Shown: piece after piece, positions 1-5,234 of the stretch
Position numbering within the stretch: position 1 is the stretch's first letter
Layout of the letters: each line of letters begins with the position of its first letter
NCBI GenBank assembly: GCA_905214225.1
Contig: CAJMLL010000062.1
Span: forward strand, 1-6,215
Source of the DNA: an uncultured bacterium
GTDB lineage: Bacteria > Bacillota > Clostridia > Peptostreptococcales > Anaerovoracaceae
DNA length: 6,215 bases
Direction of reading: 5' to 3'
Translations under genes and position numbers: made by a program
The notes under the pieces: generated by a model
Told to the model about the DNA's origin: nothing
The model's input: the letters and a program-made list of their open reading frames with translations, nothing else
Database searches by the model: none

Positions 1-5
1 TCCTT

Positions 6-145
6 CTCGGGAATTCTGCTGTTTTACATGTGTTTCCCGAGGTATCTCTACAGCTTTTTCTCGGGAAACACTCTCTTTTCTTGTGAATTCCCGAGGGCTC
101 TGAATTTTTTCTCGGGATTTCTGCCGTTTACATGTGTTTCCCGAG
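6..145. repeat. Three tandem hairpin-forming repeats (CTCGGGAA ... TTCCCGAG)
   Basis: Three units each start with CTCGGGA(A) and end with its reverse complement. Unit 1 is 6-41 with 8-bp arms at 6-13 and 34-41. Unit 2 is 60-95 with 8-bp arms at 60-67 and 88-95. Unit 3 is 111-145 with 7-bp arms at 111-117 and 139-145. Loops are 20-21 nt and the units are separated by 18 and 15 bases. Units 1 and 3 are also near-identical in their loops, sharing an ACATGTGTTTCCCGAG tail, while unit 2 keeps the arms but has a different loop. Each right arm can also pair with the next left arm, so the array could switch between alternative hairpins. It lies upstream of the nuclease-like gene and may extend beyond the left edge. 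It is not a CRISPR array: arms, loops and spacers are of similar short length and the copies are imperfect. An intergenic repeat family is the likeliest identity; function unknown. Confidence 0.75.
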
Positions 146-218
146 CTTTCTCTTGTATCACCTTGCTATATCAAAATATTCGCTCTTTTACCCGGAGTGC
201 ATTATTTTCCAAATTTAC

Positions 219-247
219 TTGATATTGCTGATATTACTATTTATGCT
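219..247 (+). promoter_or_regulatory. Possible sigma-A-type promoter of the nuclease-like gene
   Basis: TTGATA at 219-224 matches five of six -35 consensus bases. It is followed after 17 bases by TATGCT at 242-247, which matches four of six -10 bases. The surrounding stretch is AT-rich. Transcription would start near 254, giving a leader of about 50 nt before the ATG at 303. This is a pattern match only. Confidence 0.4.
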
Positions 248-302
248 AATAAAAATACCACATACTTATACATATTATTCAAAAGCCGAGAAGGAGCATA
301 CG

Positions 303-1124
303 ATGCAATTTGTTGATATCATCCAGAGAGAATTAGAAAAAAATACCCAGCGTCTTAAACGTTTCCAGCAAGAAATCCGAAGACGCAGTTCATATGATAA
401 TTTCAGTTTAGATGTAAAATGCGAAAAAAATTACGATTATTATACTGTCTATTTTCCCGATCCGAAAGATCACGGTAAACGCCACAAACGTTACGTCGGC
501 CGCCATGAACCTGAACTCGTACGCCAGATTCAGACCCACTATTTTCTGTCGCAGTCCATTAAAAAAACAGAATCAAACATCAAGCTCCTTGATAAAGTCG
601 CAGCGGGCTATGAGGAGCTGGACATCAATGCCCCGGAGAAATGGCCGAAGGCATATCGCAGTCTTCCTGCGGAATGTTTTGAAATTGCGGGCATTCCGAA
701 TTTCAGTGTCTGGGAAAACAAATATCAGAAAACACATCACATTGGTGAATACCGCTATCCGGAGCACCTGAAGCAGAAGACTGAGGATGGCGGGCTGGTG
801 CGTTCTAAGTCGGAAGCTTTCATCTATAATAGTCTCTGCAGAGAGAACATTCCTTTTGTCTATGAACTGCCATGGACTTTTAACGGGATCTCCATGGAAC
901 CGGATTTTACCATATTATCACGAAAATCCGGCCAGCTGATCATCTGGGAGCATCTGGGACTGCTGACATCGCAGGAATATGTCAGGCAGACACAGTGGAA
1001 GCTTCGACTTTACCTTAATTCTGGCTTTATGCTCGGAGATAAGCTGATTATGACGGCTGACTCCCCGGAGAACGGTGTCGACACCAGTGAAATTCAGGAG
1101 ATAATAAAAGAGTATTTCCTGTAA
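303..1124 (+). CDS. PD-(D/E)XK nuclease-like protein, 273 aa
   Basis: The ATG at 303 is chosen because AAGGAG at 291-296 sits 6 bases upstream. The frame is open further upstream, but that part translates AT-rich promoter-like DNA. The N-terminal half (about residues 1-105) is charged and helical, with likely coiled coil around 1-30 and 78-105 and a short beta-rich stretch with KRHKRYVGRHEPELVRQI at 59-76 between them. The C-terminal domain (about 164-272) has the layout of a PD-(D/E)XK fold: RSKSEAFI with E171, YELP with E188, PDFTI with P200 and D201, and IIWEHLG with E216 and H217, then WKLRLY with K233 and a C-terminal helix. I recall this VRSKSE / PDFT / WEHLG signature from uncharacterised proteins of Lachnospiraceae and relatives. 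The usual motif III lysine is absent: the E-x-K position reads E216-H217-L218, so K233 may substitute or catalysis may be altered. A role in cutting nucleic acid is inferred from the fold only. No partner methylase, helicase or toxin-antitoxin gene is adjacent. It appears monocistronic. Confidence 0.85.
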   Translation: MQFVDIIQRELEKNTQRLKRFQQEIRRRSSYDNFSLDVKCEKNYDYYTVYFPDPKDHGKRHKRYVGRHEPELVRQIQTHYFLSQSIKKTESNIKLLDKVAAGYEELDINAPEKWPKAYRSLPAECFEIAGIPNFSVWENKYQKTHHIGEYRYPEHLKQKTEDGGLVRSKSEAFIYNSLCRENIPFVYELPWTFNGISMEPDFTILSRKSGQLIIWEHLGLLTSQEYVRQTQWKLRLYLNSGFMLGDKLIMTADSPENGVDTSEIQEIIKEYFL

Positions 1125-1176
1125 CAGGGACCGTTTCGCCAATAACGCTGTTGAAGAAACGAAAACCCTGTCTTTT
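1124..1176 (+). terminator. Possible imperfect intrinsic terminator after the nuclease-like gene
   Basis: ACAGGG at 1124-1129 pairs with CCCTGT at 1166-1171, and GTTTC at 1133-1137 pairs with GAAAC at 1156-1160 above an asymmetric internal loop. A short T-rich run (TCTTTT, 1171-1176) follows. The structure is interrupted and the T tract is short, so termination may be weak. It begins at the stop codon itself. Confidence 0.4.
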
Positions 1177-1384
1177 CCGCGGCCCGATCTGATCCGGATA
1201 TCAGGCTTCCACGTTCTGAATCTGGATATGGTGCACTGCCCTGCTGCGGCGCAGATATGAAACAGCGCCTGGATCAGTTTATCCTGCATCCCGCCGCAGA
1301 AAGCAGCTGGTTCCCGGATAATCTCCTTCATTGATCAGTTTGCCGTAATGCCAGAGAAAAATTGTAATTACCAGAATTCATCTT
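1177..1384. other. Intergenic stretch without a confident gene
   Basis: This is most of the 323-base gap between the nuclease-like gene and the small membrane protein. Both strands are unusually open here. On the + strand a frame without start codon evidence runs from 1155 to a TGA at 1332-1334. On the - strand an ATG at 1331, preceded by no good ribosome binding site, opens a frame that runs back into the antisense of the nuclease-like gene to 918. Neither translation matches a family I recognise. The G+C-rich, codon-like texture could be a decayed gene remnant, but nothing proves it. Confidence 0.3.
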
Positions 1385-1408
1385 CTGTTCATGATTTCAC
1401 AACAATAC

Positions 1409-1419
1409 TATGATATGAT
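1409..1419 (+). promoter_or_regulatory. Possible -10 region of the small membrane protein gene
   Basis: Two overlapping TATGAT boxes (1409-1414 and 1414-1419) each match five of six -10 consensus bases. They lie about 30-40 bases before the start codon at 1448. No convincing -35 box stands at the standard distance, so the assignment is weak. Confidence 0.3.
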
Positions 1420-1447
1420 TTCATTCAATAGAGGGGGGATCATTCAT

Positions 1448-1915
1448 ATGCGTTCAAACAGATATTCAGCAAGGAAACGTCATCCGGTCAGAAAACTCAT
1501 CATCACGCTTTTGATTATCGTGGTGGCCGCGGGGTGCGTCAAGGTATTCCTTTGGGATAATATAATGGATAAAATTTCAGCGAAAACATACTCGCAGGCG
1601 GTCCAGAGTTCATCTTCAGGAACGGGAAGCTCCAGCCAGAGTACAACAGGCAGCAGCGGAAATTCTGGCAGTTCCTCTGTCAGCACTTCGAACGCGGCGC
1701 AGGCTGCTGAAAACGTCTATAATAACATGTCCAGCGCTGATAAAGCCAGGGTCAGAAGCATCATCATCAAACATGCTTCACCATCCAATATTGCCAAAGT
1801 ATACGGCTATGTGAAGAATAATGATACTTCCGGGCTGATGCAGTTCGCAGAGCAGAATCTGACTGACAGCGAAAAGCAGGAACTCTACCAGCTTTACGAG
1901 AAATATAACAAATAG
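1448..1915 (+). CDS. Small membrane-anchored or lipoprotein-like protein with Ser-rich linker, 155 aa
   Basis: The ATG at 1448 is preferred because GAGGGGGG at 1431-1438 precedes it by 9 bases. An in-frame ATG at 1391 lies in front of the -10-like boxes and lacks a ribosome binding site. The protein has a basic N-terminus (residues 1-16, RKRHPVRK) and a hydrophobic segment at about 17-35. Next is a low-complexity linker of Ser, Gly, Thr and Gln at about 53-82, then a compact helical domain at about 83-155 rich in Ala, Asn, Lys and Tyr. The basic start favours an outside C-terminal domain. VVAAGC at 25-30 resembles a weak lipobox, with Cys30 as the possible lipidated residue, but the hydrophobic stretch continues past it. 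Both a transmembrane anchor and a lipoprotein are therefore possible. I do not recognise the C-terminal domain and propose no function. The gene stands alone, followed by a strong terminator. Confidence 0.8.
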   Translation: MRSNRYSARKRHPVRKLIITLLIIVVAAGCVKVFLWDNIMDKISAKTYSQAVQSSSSGTGSSSQSTTGSSGNSGSSSVSTSNAAQAAENVYNNMSSADKARVRSIIIKHASPSNIAKVYGYVKNNDTSGLMQFAEQNLTDSEKQELYQLYEKYNK

Positions 1916-1924
1916 CACCTTGCA

Positions 1925-1961
1925 AGGGGCAGCCTGCCGCAGCGCAGCTGCCCTTCTTTTT
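1925..1961 (+). terminator. Intrinsic terminator after the small membrane protein gene
   Basis: Arms at 1925-1933 and 1947-1955 form a 9-bp stem (GGGCAGC/GCTGCCC core, with one G-T pair near the base) closing a 13-nt loop. CTTTTT follows at 1956-1961. Position and shape are typical of a Rho-independent terminator ten bases after the stop codon. Confidence 0.85.
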
Positions 1962-2099
1962 GTCCAATGCGAGGCTGTCATCCTCTGCCAAGGGCCTCTG
2001 CCCGCTTCTTAGGCGGCCGTCCGTCACCGAAAGCCCCGCCCTTTCTGAAAATTCCCTTAAAATCTATATTGCAGTCTTTCCTCTCTTTCGAATCAAAGG

Positions 2100-2105
2100 T
2101 ATAAT
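2100..2105 (+). promoter_or_regulatory. Possible -10 box upstream of the telA operon
   Basis: A perfect TATAAT lies 280 bases before the telA-family start. The best -35 at standard spacing, TTTCCT at 2077-2082, is poor; TTGCAG at 2069-2074 is better but 25 bases away. If used, it would give a leader of about 270 nt. A second candidate, TATATT at 2353-2358, would give a leader of only about 20 nt. The true promoter cannot be decided from sequence alone. Confidence 0.35.
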
Positions 2106-2112
2106 GGATAAT

Positions 2113-2371
2113 AAGTATGACATCGAACACACGCCTGCAATCATGAAAAGCAAGAAGACAGCGTAAATGCACGGCATATAACGGATACTGGCTGCGCTGA
2201 GGCTCTCCCTGACCGCGCACTTATGCGTGATCTGCCAGCCGGCTCTGCTGAAATTGATGCAGGTCAGACGGTATGCCGGCATTTTATCCATGCAGCAGAG
2301 AGAATGCCAAAGAAACGACACACGAAAAGTCAGCACGAACTTACGCATACCGTATATTGTTAATAAAAAAG
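2113..2371 (+). other. Gene-free stretch with several inverted repeats, possible structured leader
   Basis: This part of the 469-base gap before the telA-family gene holds no confident gene. It contains several complementary pairs. CTCTGCTG at 2243-2250 pairs with CAGCAGAG at 2293-2300, and GGCATT at 2278-2283 pairs with AATGCC at 2303-2308. TATGCGT at 2222-2228 and CGGTATG at 2269-2275 can each pair with part of the segment ACGCATACCG at 2343-2352, so they compete. The last segment lies about 20 bases before the ribosome binding site, where pairing could affect telA translation. I do not recognise a known riboswitch class. Chance pairing is possible because the arms are only 6-8 bp. Confidence 0.3.
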
Positions 2372-2384
2372 AAAGGACAGAATT

Positions 2385-3566
2385 ATGGAAAACTCACCAC
2401 AGGATAAGACGCCGATGCCGACTCTGACCCTGGATCCGGATGCGGCAGAGTCGCAGATGCAGGCAGACCCGTTCGGATCTTTCGGTGTTCAGAATCAGCA
2501 GAAAGCTGCGGCGCCGCAGTTCACACCGGAAGAACAGAAGCAGATTAACGCCTTTGCCTCTCAGATTGATCTGAACAATTCTACGCAGATTCTGAATTAC
2601 GGCTCCGCGGCGCAGAAGAAGTCCGTCATGTTCTCCGACGCGGCGCTGAAAAGCGTCAGAACCAAGGATTTTGGCGAGATCGGTGACCTGCTCACAACGA
2701 TGACGGTGGAGATCAAGAACCTGGATCAGGAGGAAAAAGGCGGAATCCGCGGCTTTTTCCAGAAGAAGAAAAACAAGGTTGAAATTATCCGTGCACGCTA
2801 TGCGAACACGGAAGAAAACATGAACAAGGTTGTCGACGCGCTGGAGAACCACCAGTACACTCTGCTGAAGGACATCGCCATGCTGGACAAGCTTTACGAC
2901 CAGAATCAGGTCTATTTCAAGGAGCTTTCCATGTACATTGCCGCAGGACAGCAGAAACTGGAACAGGTCCGCGCGGTGGATCTTCCGCAGCTCCAGCAGA
3001 AGGCGGCTGCAACGAATCTTCAGGAAGACGTCCAGGCGGTCAATGACCTGGCTGCCATGTGCACGAGGTTTGAGAAGAAAATCCACGACCTTGAACTGAC
3101 CCGCACCATATCTCTTCAGACCGCGCCGCAGATCCGCCTGGTGCAGAACGATGACTCGATCATGGCGGAGAAGATCCAGTCGGCGATCCTGAACACCATT
3201 CCGCTCTGGAAGAACCAGATGGTCCTGGCTCTGGGTGTCCAGCACGCCAACCAGGCCGCAAAGGCGGAGAAAATGGTCACGGACGCGACAAACGATATGC
3301 TGCGGAAGAATGCCGACATGCTGAAGCAGACTACGGTCATGGCGGCAGAAGCCAATGAACGCAGCATTGTCGATATTGACACGCTGAAGCACACCAACGA
3401 GGCCCTCCTCTCCACGATCGACGAGGTTCTCCGCATCCAGGAGGAAGGCCAGCAGCGCAGAAAATCCGCGGAAGCCGAACTCGTTCAGATCGAACAGGAG
3501 CTGAAAGACAAACTCCTGGAGAGCGGCAGCCGCATCAGCACCGGAAGGAACGCAACTCATGAATAA
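2385..3566 (+). CDS. telA: TelA/KlaA-family 'toxic anion resistance' protein, 393 aa
   Basis: This is a full-length member of the TelA family (Pfam PF05816), known from plasmid tellurite-resistance determinants and from Bacillus YaaN and YceH. It has no signal peptide or membrane segment and should be a cytosolic helical protein. Residues 1-45 are a Pro/Gln-rich tail. From about 47 onward the protein is nearly all helix. Family hallmarks are the GGIRGFFQKKKNKVE region (119-133), YFKELSMYIAAGQQKLE (177-193), SIMAEKIQSAILNTIPLWKNQ (258-278) and DIDTLKHTNEALLSTIDEV (330-348). The C-terminal 350-380 is charged coiled coil ending QRRKSAEAELVQIEQELK. The start at 2385 follows AGGA (2374-2377) by 7 bases. 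It is the first gene of an operon and its stop overlaps the xpaC-family start by 8 bases, which implies translational coupling. Tellurite resistance is the historical name of the family and is not shown for this chromosomal copy; a role in envelope or toxin stress is the broader inference. The family call is secure. Confidence 0.95.
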   Translation: MENSPQDKTPMPTLTLDPDAAESQMQADPFGSFGVQNQQKAAAPQFTPEEQKQINAFASQIDLNNSTQILNYGSAAQKKSVMFSDAALKSVRTKDFGEIGDLLTTMTVEIKNLDQEEKGGIRGFFQKKKNKVEIIRARYANTEENMNKVVDALENHQYTLLKDIAMLDKLYDQNQVYFKELSMYIAAGQQKLEQVRAVDLPQLQQKAAATNLQEDVQAVNDLAAMCTRFEKKIHDLELTRTISLQTAPQIRLVQNDDSIMAEKIQSAILNTIPLWKNQMVLALGVQHANQAAKAEKMVTDATNDMLRKNADMLKQTTVMAAEANERSIVDIDTLKHTNEALLSTIDEVLRIQEEGQQRRKSAEAELVQIEQELKDKLLESGSRISTGRNATHE

Positions 3567-4440
3567 CAATAATAATAAGAACGGCAGAAAGATCCGCTTT
3601 GGCGACATCATTCTGATCCTCATCCTGTACGGAATTGGCGAGGAGGCCTTCAACAGCAAGGCAGTCGGCGCAATTTTCGCCCTTGCTGCGGCATGTTTTG
3701 TCATCTTCACGACGAGAAACCGCATACAGAGACAAAATCCGCCTGCCAAGACTGCAGCTTCCTATCATACGGTAAACACGAATAAAGACGAGGAAAAAAT
3801 CGACCGTCTCTACCGCATGTACAGTTCCGTCATCGACCAGTACCACAGCACCCCTCTTCCTATGTTCACCGCCCATCTCGGCATGGACAGGAAGGAGGTC
3901 CTGAGGGATCTGAACACCCTGATCAGCCGCGGCCGCTTCCAGAGAGCCCACATCGAATACGATGAAAACGCCTTTGTGGTCGATGAGTATACGAAAGAAC
4001 GCGGCACCCAGGAAGAGCGCGACTCCCTCAGCTCGGACCTTGCACAGAAAAAATCCGATCTGGTCAAGCTCGCCGCTTCAGCCGCAGAGGCCGCACAGAC
4101 AGAAGAAATCCGGAAAACCATCGAGGGCATCGGCGCCTCAGCTTCTGCAATTCTGGATAAAACGGCAGAAACTCCGGAACTCGCAGAAACAGATACCCGC
4201 AGATTTCTGCACTTTTACCTGCCGAAAACCATGGAGTGTCTGATGAATTATCAGCATCTCCTGCAGATCACAAATCCTAACGAGCAGGAGCTTTCCGCGA
4301 AGCAGGAAACCGAATCCGCACTGAAGACGATCGCCGAATCGTTTGAGCGCCTTCTGAAGTCACTTTCTTCCGAAGATATTTTCGAGATGAGCGCCCAGGC
4401 ACAGGCGCTGAAACAGATGCTGGACAATGATGCGTTTTAA
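3559..4440 (+). CDS. xpaC: XpaC-family membrane protein, 293 aa
   Basis: This is an XpaC-like protein (Pfam PF10112, named for hydrolysis of 5-bromo-4-chloroindolyl phosphate). GGAAGGAA at 3543-3550 lies 8 bases before the ATG, inside the end of the telA-family gene. The N-terminus is a run of Asn (2-6) followed by basic residues. Two hydrophobic segments follow, at about 15-27 and 35-51, likely a membrane hairpin. Residues about 81-141 look like a small winged-helix domain: helices, then EVLRDLNTLISRGRF (113-127), then a beta wing ending FVV. The Ala/Glu-rich middle is followed by the conserved C-terminal helical part with FLHFYLPKTMECLMNYQ, and the tail has MSAQAQALKQML. I see no phosphatase motif such as a haloacid-dehalogenase DxD, so the enzymatic name is doubtful. 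In B. subtilis xpaC also neighbours a TelA homologue, which supports the call and a joint function at the membrane (inference). Confidence 0.88.
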   Translation: MNNNNNKNGRKIRFGDIILILILYGIGEEAFNSKAVGAIFALAAACFVIFTTRNRIQRQNPPAKTAASYHTVNTNKDEEKIDRLYRMYSSVIDQYHSTPLPMFTAHLGMDRKEVLRDLNTLISRGRFQRAHIEYDENAFVVDEYTKERGTQEERDSLSSDLAQKKSDLVKLAASAAEAAQTEEIRKTIEGIGASASAILDKTAETPELAETDTRRFLHFYLPKTMECLMNYQHLLQITNPNEQELSAKQETESALKTIAESFERLLKSLSSEDIFEMSAQAQALKQMLDNDAF

Positions 4441-4503
4441 TCAGAGCTGACAGCAGGTTTTCTGCGACAAAGCCACATTTTTTCTGAAAAGGAGAAGAAC
4501 GTT

Positions 4504-5118
4504 ATGGGTAAAATACTGAGAATTGAAGACGGTAAAGTCTCCATCGGCATGGACAGCGGCGAAATCATTACGATTCCGATCGCGGCAGTAAGCTACATGG
4601 GACCGCAGATCGGCGACCGGGTGCGGGTCTTCCACTCTGGAACTGGTAATGAGTTCATTGCTGCACGCGTTGAAGAGAATGCAGATTCAGCAGGGACTGC
4701 CGGTTCATATGGATCCGCAAACACAAATACTTACAGCGATCCATCTGAAGCCGCTTCTTCTGCCTCTTCTTATGAATACGGAAACGGATCCTATTACGGA
4801 AATGCTGCCGGTAGGGCTCAGGAAAATCGCGGATATTATGAGAATAACTATAGCTATAACCCGGATTATAATTCGGCGGACATCAAAACCTACAACAAGC
4901 ATCTGTTTGTCTGGCTATTCACTTTCCTGCTTGGAGCATGGGGAATCGACCGCTTCCTCAGAGGACAGGTCGGGCTGGGCATTCTGAAGCTGCTGACCGG
5001 CGGCGGATGCGGAATCTGGTGGTTTGTTGATTTTATCATCGGGCTCATAAAAGCTTACGGCGGGGCATACGGGAACACGCAGGACCTTGTTTTTATCAAC
5101 GGAGACTATGAACGGTAA
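4504..5118 (+). CDS. TM2-domain membrane protein with N-terminal beta-rich domain, 204 aa
   Basis: AAGGAG at 4489-4494 precedes the ATG by 9 bases. Three parts are visible. Residues 1-57 are beta-rich, with alternating hydrophobic residues and IGDRVRVF at 36-43, resembling a small barrel or OB/SH3-like fold. Residues about 60-128 form a disordered linker rich in Tyr, Ser, Gly, Asn and Ala. Residues about 131-185 are a TM2 domain (Pfam PF05154): hydrophobic FVWLFTFLLGAWG, then IDRFLRGQ with D149 and R150, then GILKLLTGGGCGIWWFVDFI with the conserved GG, W and D176. The TM2 domain makes two transmembrane helices joined by a short turn holding the DRF motif. TM2 proteins usually carry variable partner domains and their function is poorly known. 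A 63-base gap without a clear terminator separates it from the xpaC-family gene, so it is probably the operon's last gene, closed by the hairpin at 5136-5179. Confidence 0.88.
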   Translation: MGKILRIEDGKVSIGMDSGEIITIPIAAVSYMGPQIGDRVRVFHSGTGNEFIAARVEENADSAGTAGSYGSANTNTYSDPSEAASSASSYEYGNGSYYGNAAGRAQENRGYYENNYSYNPDYNSADIKTYNKHLFVWLFTFLLGAWGIDRFLRGQVGLGILKLLTGGGCGIWWFVDFIIGLIKAYGGAYGNTQDLVFINGDYER

Positions 5119-5135
5119 CAGGCTATTATAAAGTC

Positions 5136-5183
5136 AGAAGGGATTCCGGAATTGATGATTCAGTTCCGGAATCCCTTCTTTAC
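5136..5183. terminator. Hairpin between convergent genes, likely bidirectional terminator
   Basis: A perfect 16-bp inverted repeat (5136-5151 with 5164-5179; core GGGATTCCGGAA) encloses a 12-nt loop. It lies 17 bases after the TM2 gene stop and between two convergent genes. The + strand trailer is TCTTTACCTT, a modest T tract. The - strand trailer is GACTTTATAA, weaker still. Stem strength favours a terminator or 3'-end stabiliser for the + operon; use by the - strand gene is less sure. Confidence 0.75.
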
Positions 5184-5234
5184 CTTGGCAGGAATATTCA
5201 CCCGCCCTTATGCATCGCGCTTTTTATTATCTTA

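Noticed and set aside
1..145. CRISPR array
   Set aside because: Only three imperfect units are present. Each is an inverted repeat with variable loop and short gaps, with no constant repeat and unique spacers of equal length and no cas gene.
28..222. A 64-codon + strand frame through the repeat array
   Set aside because: Its repetitive Phe/Ser/Cys-rich translation is a by-product of the CTCGGGAA repeats, and there is no ribosome binding site before it.
918..1331. A 137-codon - strand frame beginning in the 1125-1447 gap
   Set aside because: Most of it is antisense to the conserved nuclease-like domain, and its translation has no recognisable feature.
2104..2166. A 20-codon leader peptide starting ATGGATAATAAG
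   Set aside because: The ATG overlaps the TATAAT box, so a transcript from that promoter would not contain it, and no strong ribosome binding site is present.
2064..2348. A 94-codon - strand frame with a hydrophobic C-terminal part, before the telA operon
   Set aside because: No ribosome binding site precedes its ATG at 2348 and it ends inside the -10-like region. The hydrophobic stretch is short and may be chance.
2394..3749. A 451-residue open frame on the - strand across the telA- and xpaC-family genes
   Set aside because: It lies wholly antisense to a secure TelA-family gene and the start of the next. Its translation is Leu/Arg-rich with no recognisable domain, and the openness follows from codon choice on the + strand.
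4441..4503. Terminator between the xpaC-family and TM2 genes
   Set aside because: The only hairpin, GCAG-GTTTT-CTGC, has four base pairs and is not followed directly by a T tract, so read-through is expected.
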